From the NCBI GenBank assembly GCA_937888805.1, contig CALBEY010000108.1:1-64000 (forward strand): a stretch of DNA of 64,000 bases. The letters run 5' to 3'. Made by a program: the position numbers and the translations under genes. The notes under the pieces were generated by a model. It searched no databases, was not told where the DNA came from, and saw nothing but the letters and a program-made list of their open reading frames with translations. This document shows positions 23,378-32,732 of this stretch, in pieces (the first letter of the stretch is position 1; each line of letters starts with the position of its first letter). This DNA is from an uncultured Burkholderiaceae bacterium. Its GTDB lineage: Bacteria > Pseudomonadota > Gammaproteobacteria > Burkholderiales > Burkholderiaceae_B.

Positions 23378-23405
23378 AAAAGCGCCGGCTGGTGCCGGCG
23401 CTTTT
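23378..23405 (-). terminator. intrinsic terminator downstream of sodB
   Basis: A 12-bp perfect GC-rich inverted repeat (AAAAGCGCCGGC / GCCGGCGCTTTT, 4-nt loop) lies between the sodB stop and the thiolase start. Read on the minus strand the stem ends in CTTTT followed by more T/A. It should end the sodB transcript before the thiolase gene. Confidence 0.8.
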
Positions 23406-23437
23406 GGGACTCACTTAACCTAAATGCTTAAAGCTGT

Positions 23438-24016
23438 TTAAGCAAAGTTTTTTTCAGCAAACGACCAATTTGCCAACTTCCAAAACGTCTCCAAGTACTT
23501 TGGACGGGCATTACGGTAGTCGACGTAATAGGCATGCTCCCAAACATCACAGGTCAAAAGTGGTGTGTCGTCTGTGGTTACAGGCGTGCCTGCGTTACTG
23601 GTATTAACAATATCGACACTGCCGTCAGATTTTTTAACCAACCAAGTCCAACCGGAGCCGAAATTGCCCGCTGCCGACTTATTGAAAGCTTCCTTAAAAG
23701 CATCAACATTACCCCACTTGGCTTTGATTGCATCTGCTAGCTTGCCGCTAGGTTCGCCGCCACCGTTGGGGGACAAACTGTTCCAATAAAACGTGTGATT
23801 CCAAACCTGAGCAGCATTATTAAAAATACCGCCGCTAGATTTTTTAACGATCTCTTCAAGAGAAGCCGATTCAAACTCTGTTCCGGGAACAAGGTTATTC
23901 AAGTTTGTGACGTAAGTTTGGTGGTGCTTGCCGTAGTGGTATTCCAGCGTCTCTTGAGAAATAAGAGGCGCCAAGGCATCGATTGCGTATGGAAGCGCAG
24001 GTAAGGTGTGTGTCAT
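23438..24016 (-). CDS. sodB: superoxide dismutase (Fe-type)
   Basis: Cytoplasmic Fe/Mn-family SOD of 192 residues. Metal ligands are His27 ([11 protein letters not shown]), His in VWNHTFYW, and Asp and His in [11 protein letters not shown]. The Gln in [11 protein letters not shown] is the position that typically marks Fe-SOD rather than Mn-SOD. It is monocistronic, with a strong terminator downstream and a 183-bp gap upstream to the end of xseA. I did not identify a clear Fur or RyhB site. Confidence 0.95.
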   Translation of the reverse strand: MTHTLPALPYAIDALAPLISQETLEYHYGKHHQTYVTNLNNLVPGTEFESASLEEIVKKSSGGIFNNAAQVWNHTFYWNSLSPNGGGEPSGKLADAIKAKWGNVDAFKEAFNKSAAGNFGSGWTWLVKKSDGSVDIVNTSNAGTPVTTDDTPLLTCDVWEHAYYVDYRNARPKYLETFWKLANWSFAEKNFA

Positions 24017-24199
24017 GGGATCAGTGTCCTTTTGGTTTTACAAGTGTGTCTAGTCTTCGGGGTTGGCTTTTGACGCTCAAACCATTCAGATGGTTTAGCT
24101 CGCCATCCTAACCCATGATTGTAGCCAAGGCTTACCTGTTCTTGGCACAACCCCGCCTAGTGGGATGGTTTTCCTGCAAATCAGAATAATTCACGAAAA

Positions 24200-25486
24200 T
24201 CATGGTTCTTTGTTGTCAACCGTTGCTTTTAAACGGCCTTTGGCCAGGTCAATCGACAATAAATCTGAGCCTTTGACTTGTGCCGCATCAGTCAAGATAT
24301 CACCATCTGGTCCGCGCACAATCGCAAAACCGCGTGCGAGGGTAGCAGCAGGTGCCAAGGTTTCAAGCTGGGCGTGCTGTAACGCCAAGCGGTTGCGCCT
24401 GTGCGCCAGTGCCTCAGACATCAGTCGTGTCAACGACTGATATTGGCGTTTTACATGGTCTTGCAATCGAATAATATCAGGGGCAGCGTGCTCAATACGC
24501 TGAATTAACATGGCTTGGGCCTGTCGGCGCTGCTGAAGTCGCTGAGCAGGCGACACCAATCCGTAACCCAAACGATCAAGGCGTTGGCCCAGACGCTCTA
24601 TTTTGCGCATCACGATTTGTTGCGATAACAATCTTAGGCTGCTGACTTGATCCAAAAGCACTGGACGGGGCAGACAAGCCAGCTCAGCCGCCGCTGTCGG
24701 TGTGGGTGCTCGCAAGTCAGCCACAAAGTCAGCAATTGAGATGTCAGACTCATGGCCAACACCAGCGATGATCGGCAAGGTGCTTGATGCGATGTCGCGG
24801 GCCAATCCCTCATCATTAAAAGCCCACAGATCTTCCAAGCTACCACCACCGCGCACAAGCAACAGCGTGTCAACCTCTTGGCGGTTGTTGGCCGTGGCCA
24901 AAGCCCGCCGCAACTCACGCGGCGCCGCCACGCCTTGAACCAAGCTTGGATAAATAATAATGGACACATGAGGCGCGCGTCGCGCCAATGTGGTTAAAAC
25001 GTCGTGCAATGCCGCCGCCCCCAAGGACGTGATGACGCCAATGGCTTTGGGATGCTCTGACAAGGCACGCTTATTGTTTAAGTCAAACAGACCTTCGGCC
25101 TGCAAGCGCTCCTTTAAAAGTAGGAACTGCTCGTATAGTGTGCCCCGACCCGCCCTGCGTAGCGTTTGAATGTTGAGCTGAAACTCACCCCTTGGCTCAT
25201 ACAACCCGACTCGCGCTTTGATTTGAACTTGATCTCCAACCGATGGCTGAAATTCGCAATAGGCCAGTCGCCCCTTAAACATCACCGCACGCACGCTGGC
25301 TAAAGCGTCTTTGAGCGTGAAGTAAAGATGGCCTGAGGCCGCACGCGTGAAAGTCGAGACCTCGCCCGTCAACCAGACCAAGCCGAACTCGTTTTCAAGC
25401 GATTGAGCGACCTGTCGGTTGAGTTCACTGACCGTCAGGATAGTAGGCGCATTTTGGTCATCTGTGACACGACTTTCAATTGTCAT
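24200..25486 (-). CDS. xseA: exodeoxyribonuclease VII large subunit
   Basis: Catalytic subunit of ExoVII. With the ATG at 25486 it has 428 residues. The N-terminal OB fold is TVSELNRQVAQSLENEFGLVWLTGEVS..., followed by the conserved core (GVITSLGAAALHD, LLVRGGGSLEDLWAFND, GHESDISIADFVADLRAPTPTAAAEL), a long coiled coil (about 290-375) and the C-terminal RGFAIVRGPDG. A TTG at 25525 would add 13 residues not typical of the family. xseB is not adjacent. The gene is divergent from exbB across ~350 bp. Confidence 0.93.
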   Translation of the reverse strand: MTIESRVTDDQNAPTILTVSELNRQVAQSLENEFGLVWLTGEVSTFTRAASGHLYFTLKDALASVRAVMFKGRLAYCEFQPSVGDQVQIKARVGLYEPRGEFQLNIQTLRRAGRGTLYEQFLLLKERLQAEGLFDLNNKRALSEHPKAIGVITSLGAAALHDVLTTLARRAPHVSIIIYPSLVQGVAAPRELRRALATANNRQEVDTLLLVRGGGSLEDLWAFNDEGLARDIASSTLPIIAGVGHESDISIADFVADLRAPTPTAAAELACLPRPVLLDQVSSLRLLSQQIVMRKIERLGQRLDRLGYGLVSPAQRLQQRRQAQAMLIQRIEHAAPDIIRLQDHVKRQYQSLTRLMSEALAHRRNRLALQHAQLETLAPAATLARGFAIVRGPDGDILTDAAQVKGSDLLSIDLAKGRLKATVDNKEP

Positions 25487-25840
25487 AAGCGATTGCGCCC
25501 AAAATCTGTCCACAGAGCGCACCAACTAAAGATTTGGTGATTTGTGAAACGACACATTCCTTGAAGTTTCTTAAATTTATTCATGTAAAATATCATTAGT
25601 ATGAAGCAACCAATTGAATTTAAAAGAATTAAATATTTGTCTGTCGGAAGTGATCATTTTTTGCGCAAAGTACCTCGGACGACTGTTTCAGGCACACGAT
25701 TTGGTTTAAACGAGAGTTATCCACAGAAACTGTGGATAGTTTGGTGAACCTCTCGCGCTTGACTTTGCTTGCCACTGGTCGGTACTAAACCGTACCATAG
25801 GGTGTTTACGGTCGTCACTCTATATCAAGGCAAATCCATC
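25487..25840. promoter_or_regulatory. divergent xseA-exbB intergenic region with AT-rich block and DnaA boxes
   Basis: This is a 354-bp stretch without a convincing gene. Its left half (about 25560-25645) is strikingly AT-rich, with runs such as TTAAATTTATT and AATTTAAAAGAATTAAATATT. The right part carries a perfect DnaA box TTATCCACA (25717-25725) and an inverted near-match (TGTGGATAG, 25731-25739). Promoters for xseA (minus) and exbB (plus) must lie here, but I cannot place them with confidence. Confidence 0.6.
25717..25739. promoter_or_regulatory. inverted pair of DnaA boxes
   Basis: TTATCCACA matches the high-affinity DnaA-box consensus TTATNCACA exactly. TGTGGATAG is its reverse complement with one mismatch at the outer base. 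They are separated by 5 bp (GAAAC) and together form a hairpin-capable palindrome. Binding is an inference from the consensus only. Confidence 0.55.
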
Positions 25841-26437
25841 TTGCAGTCAATAATCATCGAAGCCGGTTGGCCCATCTGGCCCCTACTGTTCATCTCTGTG
25901 GTGGCTCTGGCCATCATTTTTGAACGCTTAATGGCCCTACGCCTAAATCGTGTTTACCCTATCGACGTTCCAATTGAGGCCTTTCGGCTACTCAGAAGCA
26001 ACGGCGTGAACGAAGAGTCGCTTGAGAAACTGGCCCAATCGAGTCTTGGCGGCAAAGTATTGTCAACGATTTTGGCCAATAAACAACAACCCATCAATGA
26101 AATTCGGTTGCGTGCTGAGGAAACTGGGGCTGATATCGCCCATGAAATGCAGCGGTTTTTACCCGCCCTTGGCATGATCGCCACGATCGCACCGCTCATG
26201 GGTCTGTTTGGTACTGTGATCGGCATGATTGAAATCTTTGCCGCTTATCAACCTGGCGGGACTGACCCAGGGCAACTGGCCCGTGGCATTTCAATTGCGC
26301 TCTACAACACAGGCTTTGGTATTCTCATCGCCGTGCCAGCAGCCATCGCGCACAGACTGCTTCGGGTACACGTCAATAACTTGCTGGTCAAAATTGAGCA
26401 ATCTGCCCGCTCTCTTATCCTGCAGATTTACCCCTAA
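25841..26437 (+). CDS. exbB: MotA/TolQ/ExbB proton-channel family protein
   Basis: Inner-membrane proton-channel subunit that works with ExbD to energise outer-membrane processes. From a TTG at 25841 (AAGG about 10 nt upstream) it has 198 residues starting QSIIIEAGWPIWPLLF. Three hydrophobic segments are seen (about 8-28, 100-125, 145-170). The family blocks GMIATIAPLMGLFGTVIGMIEIF and ARGISIALYNTGFGILIAVPAAIAH are clear. An upstream TTG at 25769 would add 24 residues unlike the family. It is the first gene of a run exbB-exbD-lpxK-Trm112-kdsB. No tonB or tolA is nearby. Confidence 0.9.
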   Translation: MQSIIIEAGWPIWPLLFISVVALAIIFERLMALRLNRVYPIDVPIEAFRLLRSNGVNEESLEKLAQSSLGGKVLSTILANKQQPINEIRLRAEETGADIAHEMQRFLPALGMIATIAPLMGLFGTVIGMIEIFAAYQPGGTDPGQLARGISIALYNTGFGILIAVPAAIAHRLLRVHVNNLLVKIEQSARSLILQIYP

Positions 26438-26452
26438 CTCAAGAAGCCAGCC

Positions 26453-26872
26453 ATGCAATTGCGCGCCAAACATGCCGACGACTTTCCAGAGATCAATTTC
26501 ATCCCTTTGATTGATGTGCTACTGGTTATTGTGATCTTTCTGGCCGTTTCAACCACTTTCACACAAGAGCGTGCCTTGGATGTGTCCTTGCCCCAAGCGC
26601 AATCAGCCGTGGAGATCTCAGGCTCGATTAGCATCACGATTGCCGCTGACGGTCAAATTGCCGTGGACCAACGCGTGCTAGAAAGCACTGATGTCTTAGC
26701 CATTGCTGCGGCATTGACTGCCGCGGTGGCACAGAATGGTTCTGGCCCTGAAAAAATGGTGGTGATCCGTGCAGATGCCAATGCCACTCACCAAACCGTG
26801 ATCACTGCCATGCAAGCTGCACGGCTTGCGGGCCTTAATAAAATCAGTTTGGCCGCCCAGGTTGCGGACTAA
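26453..26872 (+). CDS. exbD: biopolymer transport protein ExbD/TolR family
   Basis: Partner of the ExbB-type channel, 139 residues. It has a short cytoplasmic N-terminus, one transmembrane helix (about 17-37, FIPLIDVLLVIVIFLAV) with the proton-carrying Asp21, and a periplasmic domain. The C-terminal part (VVIRADANATHQTVITAMQAARLAGL) is the family's RADK-like block. It lies 15 nt after exbB and 2 nt before lpxK. Confidence 0.92.
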   Translation: MQLRAKHADDFPEINFIPLIDVLLVIVIFLAVSTTFTQERALDVSLPQAQSAVEISGSISITIAADGQIAVDQRVLESTDVLAIAAALTAAVAQNGSGPEKMVVIRADANATHQTVITAMQAARLAGLNKISLAAQVAD

Positions 26873-26874
26873 TC

Positions 26875-27981
26875 GTGCGTTGGCCAAAACCTGCTGTCGA
26901 TTGGCTCACCGGGCAATGGCGAAATCGCGGTGTTTGGTATTGGTTAATGCAGCCCGCGTCTTGGCTGTACTCGATAACCGTTACTTTCAACCGCTGGCTT
27001 TATGCCCGTCAAATCAGGCAACGTGACCAGTTGTCAGTTCCCGTCATTGTGGTGGGCAATTTGTACATCGGCGGCACCGGCAAGACACCTGTTGCCATTG
27101 CACTGGCCAAAGCGCTCACTTCGCGCGGCTTCAAGCCCGGGCTTATCAGCCGCGGCTACGGCAGCTCGCGCAAGACAACGCCCGCAACGGCCCAAGGGGT
27201 AGCGCTTGATTGGCAAACATTTGGCGATGAGCCTGCCTTGATTGCGAACCGAACTGGGATTCCCGTGAGTGTGCATGCCAACCGTTTTTTAGCCGGTTGT
27301 CAGTTGCTTGACCGCTTTCCTGAGGTGAACGTCATCATCAGTGATGACGGCTTGCAGCATCAACGCTTGGCCCGAGATGTTGAGTTATTGGTTGAAGATG
27401 ATCGTGGTGTGGGTAATGGTGCCACTCTGCCCGGTGGACCGCTGCGTGAGGCCAGCCGACGTCGCGCAACTGTGGATGCAATTTTACGGCGCGTCAGCGA
27501 CACCAAAACACTGGAAACCAGCGAAATGCCAGTAAATGCCCATGCACCAACCTTTGGCTTTACCGTGTTGCTTGATTTTTTTTATTGCCCCGCTTCTGGC
27601 CAAAAACGGACCATTGACGCGATGGCTCAAGAACTCAAGGCCAACAATGGCACTGCCTCTCGCACGGCTGCCATCGCCGGTATTGGCGTGCCCGAACGCT
27701 TTTTTCAAGTGCTCGAAAAAAATGAAATAAAACTCGACCAGACTGTCGCCCTATCGGATCACGCGCCCATGACTGTAGCGCTGCTCGAGTCCATTGACGC
27801 TAAGACTATACTAGTCACAGAAAAAGACGCGATCAAGTTTCCGGTTGACCGTGACCCGCGAATCTGGGTGGCCAGTGCAGGCCTGCATTGGGCAGACGAT
27901 AGAATCTTGGATTGGCTCATAAAAACATTGCACGAAAAAGGCAAGAAGGACCAAAAGCAAGCAGCAATCAATCAACGTTGA
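26875..27981 (+). CDS. lpxK: tetraacyldisaccharide 4'-kinase
   Basis: Membrane-associated kinase that phosphorylates the lipid A precursor DS-1-P to lipid IVA. The protein has 368 residues, somewhat longer than E. coli LpxK (328). The N-terminal hydrophobic helix is followed by Walker A GGTGKTP (66-72), LISRGYGSS, GDEPALIA and the DDGLQHQRL block with the catalytic acidic residue (about 152-160). The start is GTG, 2 nt after exbD. It confirms an LPS-making Gram-negative host. Confidence 0.94.
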   Translation: MRWPKPAVDWLTGQWRNRGVWYWLMQPASWLYSITVTFNRWLYARQIRQRDQLSVPVIVVGNLYIGGTGKTPVAIALAKALTSRGFKPGLISRGYGSSRKTTPATAQGVALDWQTFGDEPALIANRTGIPVSVHANRFLAGCQLLDRFPEVNVIISDDGLQHQRLARDVELLVEDDRGVGNGATLPGGPLREASRRRATVDAILRRVSDTKTLETSEMPVNAHAPTFGFTVLLDFFYCPASGQKRTIDAMAQELKANNGTASRTAAIAGIGVPERFFQVLEKNEIKLDQTVALSDHAPMTVALLESIDAKTILVTEKDAIKFPVDRDPRIWVASAGLHWADDRILDWLIKTLHEKGKKDQKQAAINQR

Positions 27982-27990
27982 CTGAAGACT

Positions 27991-28185
27991 ATGGACCACA
28001 AATTACTCGACATTTTGGTGTGCCCGATTTGCAAGGGTCGATTGCAGTTCGATGCCGATAAAACCGGACTGATCTGCCGTGCGGATAAACTCACCTACCC
28101 GATTGAAGACGGCATCCCACTGATGCTTGAGTCGAAAGCGCAACCCATCATTGAAGCGTCTGGCAGCACGCCGGGCCTGGCGTAG
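27991..28185 (+). CDS. Trm112/YcaR-like small protein
   Basis: 64-residue protein of the Trm112 (UPF0434, YcaR) family. It starts [17 protein letters not shown] and has [19 protein letters not shown], the classic family signature. CPIC resembles half a zinc-binding site. Its function in bacteria is unclear. It lies 9 nt after lpxK and just before kdsB, the same order as in many proteobacteria. Confidence 0.92.
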   Translation: MDHKLLDILVCPICKGRLQFDADKTGLICRADKLTYPIEDGIPLMLESKAQPIIEASGSTPGLA

Positions 28186-28205
28186 GATCAGCGGGATTGA
28201 CTGAA

Positions 28206-28946
28206 ATGGCGTTTCACGTGATCATTCCGGCCCGCTGGGCCTCGACCCGCTTACCTGGCAAAATGTTGGCCGACCTCGGCGGTGTTCCCATGGTGGTACG
28301 CGTGGCTGAGCAAGCTGAACGTTCGGGTGCTCGCTCTGTCACCGTTGCCACCGATCATTCAAAAATAGCTCAGGCAGTCCAAAAACACGGCTTTGCAGTG
28401 CTTATGACGTCGGCTGATCACCCGACTGGCACGGATCGCTTATCTCAGGCCGTCACGCAGCTTGCCTTCGATGAGCAGGAGATCGTGGTTAACGTTCAAG
28501 GCGATGAGCCCCTCATTGACCCCGCCCTGATTGAGGCGGTCGCTCGGGCACTGCACGAGGACCCACTTGCCGATATCGCCACTTGCGCAAGCCCCCTGAT
28601 TGATCAAGCACTGCGGGACAATCCCAATGTTGTCAAGGTGGTTTGCGACTTTCGTGGTCATGCGCTTTATTTTTCTCGAGCGCCAATTCCTTTCGATAGG
28701 GATGGGCATGGAAAAGCCCAAGTCCTTCACCACATCGGCATTTATGCTTACCGGGTGCGGTTTTTGAAAGCCTTTCCCTCGCTGACACAGGGCTTACTAG
28801 AGGTAAGCGAATCACTGGAACAGTTGCGCGCGCTCGAACATGGCTTCAAAATTCACGTTAACGTTATGAACAAACCGATTGCTGGTGGCATCGACACCCC
28901 AGAAGACCTTTTAAAAGTTCAAAAAACTTTCCAAGAGGCACAATAG
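28206..28946 (+). CDS. kdsB: 3-deoxy-manno-octulosonate cytidylyltransferase
   Basis: Activates KDO with CTP for inner-core LPS synthesis. The protein has 246 residues from the ATG at 28206, giving [19 protein letters not shown], in line with E. coli KdsB ([19 protein letters not shown]). A TTG at 28197 would add three residues. Other motifs are [42 protein letters not shown] and HIGIYAYR. It follows the Trm112 gene and is part of the LPS gene run. Confidence 0.95.
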   Translation: MAFHVIIPARWASTRLPGKMLADLGGVPMVVRVAEQAERSGARSVTVATDHSKIAQAVQKHGFAVLMTSADHPTGTDRLSQAVTQLAFDEQEIVVNVQGDEPLIDPALIEAVARALHEDPLADIATCASPLIDQALRDNPNVVKVVCDFRGHALYFSRAPIPFDRDGHGKAQVLHHIGIYAYRVRFLKAFPSLTQGLLEVSESLEQLRALEHGFKIHVNVMNKPIAGGIDTPEDLLKVQKTFQEAQ

Positions 28947-29025
28947 GAATCTTGCGTCAAAAATGATCCTCGTCATCATGACGCGATGCGGCATAATCAA
29001 AACCACGCTCAGACGCGTGTCATAA

Positions 29026-29694
<669 letters not shown>

Positions 29695-29764
29695 TCCCCG
29701 GGGCGCAGTATGCGAAGTGCACACCACCCAAAACGATCGATCATCATAAGAGGAACGAAACAAC

Positions 29765-30523
29765 ATGCAGATTGCAGGTAAGGTCTTTATCGTCACAGGT
29801 GCCGCCTCAGGTTTGGGCGCAGGCACCACAAAAATGTTGACCGACAACGGTGCTCGTGTGGTGATGGCTGACTTACAAGATGAGGTTGGAAAAACACTGG
29901 CTCAATCTCTTAATCAAACCTACGTGCATTGCGATGTCACGCAAGAAACCGATGCGCAATCGGTGGTGGCGACCGCTTGTGCCATGGGTCCCTTGTTTGG
30001 CCTGATCAACTGCGCTGGTATCGCACCGGCGGCCAAGACTGTCGGTAAAAAAGGCGCGCACCCCTTAGACATGTTTCAGAAAGTGTTGATGATCAACACC
30101 GTTGGCAGCTTCAACATGATCCGTCTTTGCGCTGAAGCCATGCAACACAACACCCCTGAGGACACGGGCGAACGCGGGGTTTTGATCAATACAGCATCGG
30201 TTGCGGCCTACGACGGGCAAATCGGACAAGCCGCATATGCTGCCTCAAAAGCCGCTACCGTGGGCATGACACTACCAATCGCTCGTGATTTGGCACCTTT
30301 GGGCATCCGCTGCATGACGATTGCTCCCGGCATATTTGGCACACCCATGGTGTTTGGCATGCCACAGGCCGTGCAAGACTCTCTGGCCGAAAGCATTCCC
30401 TTTCCCTCTCGCTTGGGTCGCCCCGAGGACTATGCCAAATTGGTTCACCAAATTATTACCAACGAAATGCTAAACGGTGAAACCATTCGCTTAGACGGTG
30501 CGATACGTATGCCACCCAAATGA
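29765..30523 (+). CDS. short-chain dehydrogenase (3-hydroxyacyl-CoA dehydrogenase type)
   Basis: Classical SDR of 252 residues. It has the NAD-binding TGAASGLG (11-18), an Asp after beta2 (MADLQD) that favours NAD, NCAGIAPA, Asn111, Ser145, Tyr158 and Lys162 (YAASK). Overall it resembles type II 3-hydroxyacyl-CoA dehydrogenases (HSD17B10-like), which act on short or branched acyl-CoAs, e.g. in isoleucine degradation. GAGGAACG lies upstream of the ATG. The stop overlaps the murJ ATG (ATGA), an odd pairing of lipid/branched-chain metabolism with a cell-wall flippase. Confidence 0.85.
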   Translation: MQIAGKVFIVTGAASGLGAGTTKMLTDNGARVVMADLQDEVGKTLAQSLNQTYVHCDVTQETDAQSVVATACAMGPLFGLINCAGIAPAAKTVGKKGAHPLDMFQKVLMINTVGSFNMIRLCAEAMQHNTPEDTGERGVLINTASVAAYDGQIGQAAYAASKAATVGMTLPIARDLAPLGIRCMTIAPGIFGTPMVFGMPQAVQDSLAESIPFPSRLGRPEDYAKLVHQIITNEMLNGETIRLDGAIRMPPK

Positions 30524-32112
30524 GCTTGATGCGTTCAGCCGCGACGGTCAGCACCTTGACGCTGCTGTCGCGGATCAGTGGCCTCGCCCGAGACATCATC
30601 ATTGCTCGGGCGTTCGGTGCCAGCGCAATGACCGATGCCTTTTGGGTCGCCTTTCGAATCCCAAACTTGTTGCGACGGCTGTTTGCCGAAGGTGCCTTTT
30701 CTCAGGCATTCATTCCCATTTTGGGCGAAGTCAAAGAAACGCACGCCGACACCGCTGCGGTCAGACAAACCATTGACCGAGTGGCATCGGCACTTTTCAT
30801 TGCCCTGTCGCTGATCACTGTCCTAGGCATTGTTGGCGCGCCACTGGTTGTGCTTGCCATTGCCAGTGGCATGAGTGCTGAGGCGCGGGCTGATGAGTTT
30901 ACCGCGGCAGTCTGGATGACGCGGGTGATGTTTCCCTACATCGTGTGCATGTCGCTGGTTGCCTTTGCCTCCGGCGTTCTGAACACGTGGCGCAAGTTCG
31001 CGATTCCTGCTTTCACACCGGTTTTGCTCAACCTGAGCATGATTGCGGCCAGCCTTTTGCTGTCCAATCACTTGGCGCAACCTATTTATGCCCTGGCGAT
31101 CGGCGTGATGATCGGCGGCGTGGCTCAATTGTCCATTCAGTGGCTGGCCCTTTCACGGCTGGGCTTACGGCCTAGGTTCGGTGGCAACGTTGCCCAAACC
31201 TACAAAGACCCCATCGTGCGCCGAGTGATGCGGCAAATGGTGCCTGCTACGCTGGGTGTGTCTGTCGCGCAAATTTCCATTTTGATCAACACCAACATTG
31301 CCACTTGGTTAACCCCAGGAAGCGTCACTTGGTTGTCCTTTGCAGACCGACTGATGGAGTTCCCCACCGCTTTAATAGGCGTGGCATTGGGCACGGTTCT
31401 TTTGCCAAGTCTCTCAAAGGCGCACGCGAGCCAATCCAGTGACGAATACAGCCGGCTGCTGGACTGGGGTTTACGTTTGGTCTTATTGCTGGGCTTACCC
31501 GCGGCGTTGGCAATGATTTTGTTAGCAGACGCCATGGTCGCCACCCTGTTTCAATATGGCGCTTTTTCTGCCAACGACGTCTACCAAACCCAAACCGCTG
31601 TCATGGCCTATGCCGTTGGATTGATCGGCTTGTTGATGATCAAAATACTGGCGCCCGGTTTTTACGCCAAGCAAGACATCAAAACACCAGTCAAAATTGC
31701 AATTGTCGTGCTTATCTTGACTCAACTTTTAAATCTAGTGTTGGTGCCTGTGTTTGCCCATGCGGGGCTTGCGCTGGCCATTGCGTTAGGCGCCACCATT
31801 AACGCTGGCGCCCTTTATGTCGGCCTTCGCCGTCGTGGGGTTTATCAAGCACAATCCGGCTGGTTAGTCTTTTTAGGGCGACAAGCCGTGGCGCTAATCG
31901 TCATGGGGGCTTTCATCAGCCTGGTTGGCTCGGGCGTGGACTGGACAGAGCAAAGCATGGGCGGCTGGCTCAGGGTGCTCTGGTTGGGTGCCACTTTGGG
32001 CGGTGGACTTGCCACTTACGTTCTCACGTTGTGGCTTATGGGCGTCAGACCTTCTGATTTTCAGCGCAAGCGCTCGATTCAAACCAAAAATACGGATGAA
32101 AAATCCACTTAA
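30520..32112 (+). CDS. murJ: lipid II flippase MurJ (MviN)
   Basis: Inner-membrane flippase that moves lipid II across the membrane for peptidoglycan synthesis. In 530 residues the N-terminus (STLTLLSRISGLARDIIIARAFGAS) and RIPNLLRRLFAEGAFSQAFIP are diagnostic for MurJ. About 14 hydrophobic segments run to residue ~510, then a basic tail. The start overlaps the SDR stop. Next to rpsT is a common location for this gene in betaproteobacteria. Confidence 0.95.
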   Translation: MSLMRSAATVSTLTLLSRISGLARDIIIARAFGASAMTDAFWVAFRIPNLLRRLFAEGAFSQAFIPILGEVKETHADTAAVRQTIDRVASALFIALSLITVLGIVGAPLVVLAIASGMSAEARADEFTAAVWMTRVMFPYIVCMSLVAFASGVLNTWRKFAIPAFTPVLLNLSMIAASLLLSNHLAQPIYALAIGVMIGGVAQLSIQWLALSRLGLRPRFGGNVAQTYKDPIVRRVMRQMVPATLGVSVAQISILINTNIATWLTPGSVTWLSFADRLMEFPTALIGVALGTVLLPSLSKAHASQSSDEYSRLLDWGLRLVLLLGLPAALAMILLADAMVATLFQYGAFSANDVYQTQTAVMAYAVGLIGLLMIKILAPGFYAKQDIKTPVKIAIVVLILTQLLNLVLVPVFAHAGLALAIALGATINAGALYVGLRRRGVYQAQSGWLVFLGRQAVALIVMGAFISLVGSGVDWTEQSMGGWLRVLWLGATLGGGLATYVLTLWLMGVRPSDFQRKRSIQTKNTDEKST

Positions 32113-32124
32113 TCGGGCTATTTA

Positions 32125-32133
32125 TGCTATAGT
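32125..32133 (+). promoter_or_regulatory. extended -10 promoter of rpsT
   Basis: TGCTATAGT contains a -10 element TATAGT (5/6 to consensus) with the TGn extension. No good -35 lies 16-18 bp upstream, which fits an extended -10 promoter. The start would fall ~52 nt before the rpsT ATG. Confidence 0.5.
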
Positions 32134-32191
32134 TATCGATTACTTAAGTTAGTCCGAATGTACAGAACATAACAAAGGCTCGTTTAGAAAC

Positions 32192-32461
32192 ATGGCAAAT
32201 ACCGCCCAAGCTCGCAAACGCGCTCGTCAGTCTGTGGCGCGCAATATGCACAACACCAGTCTGCGCTCAATGTTGCGCACCTCAATCAAACGCGTGCGCG
32301 CCGCTGTCGCAGCCGGTGATAAGGAATTGGCTGCTGAAGCTTTACGCAAGACGACAAGCGTCATTGACAGTGTGGCTGACAAAAAGATCATTCACAAGAA
32401 TAAAGCCTCTCGCCAGAAAAGCAGGCTTTCTGCTGCTGTTAAGGCTTTGGCACTGGCCTAA
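32192..32461 (+). CDS. rpsT: 30S ribosomal protein S20
   Basis: Primary 16S rRNA-binding protein, 89 residues, basic and helical. It starts [20 protein letters not shown] with [17 protein letters not shown], then [18 protein letters not shown]. This is the complete and typical S20 pattern. It is monocistronic with its own predicted promoter and a strong terminator. Confidence 0.97.
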   Translation: MANTAQARKRARQSVARNMHNTSLRSMLRTSIKRVRAAVAAGDKELAAEALRKTTSVIDSVADKKIIHKNKASRQKSRLSAAVKALALA

Positions 32462-32507
32462 GTTTAGACTCTAAGTATTGATGGCAATGCCAGTCTTATT
32501 TAGACAG

Positions 32508-32550
32508 CACCCAACAAAAAAGCCCCTCAAAGGGGCTTTTTTGTTGGGTG
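32508..32550 (+). terminator. intrinsic terminator of rpsT
   Basis: Two perfect 20-nt arms (left 32508-32527, right 32531-32550) flank a 3-nt loop. The core AGCCCCT/AGGGGCT is followed by TTTTTTG, so the T-run is inside the extended stem. It lies 47 nt after the rpsT stop and may act in both directions. Confidence 0.9.
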
Positions 32551-32732
32551 CTCGAAGCGAAGAAAAGCCAAAGACGTAGGCGAAATCAGGCGCAAGGTAC
32601 GGTCATTATCATTGGTGGATGTTCAGTCTTGATTGATTCAAACACTGAATGGCGTTGCCATGCGCTAAAGTAACATTTAACGCGTCAAGCGAAACGCAAC
32701 AACCACCATCAAAAAACAACACAAAGGTAATC

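Noticed and set aside
25500-25760. Chromosomal origin (oriC)
   Set aside because: Only two DnaA boxes are seen and no dnaA, dnaN, gyrB, rnpA or parAB lies nearby. Kept as a regulatory-site finding.
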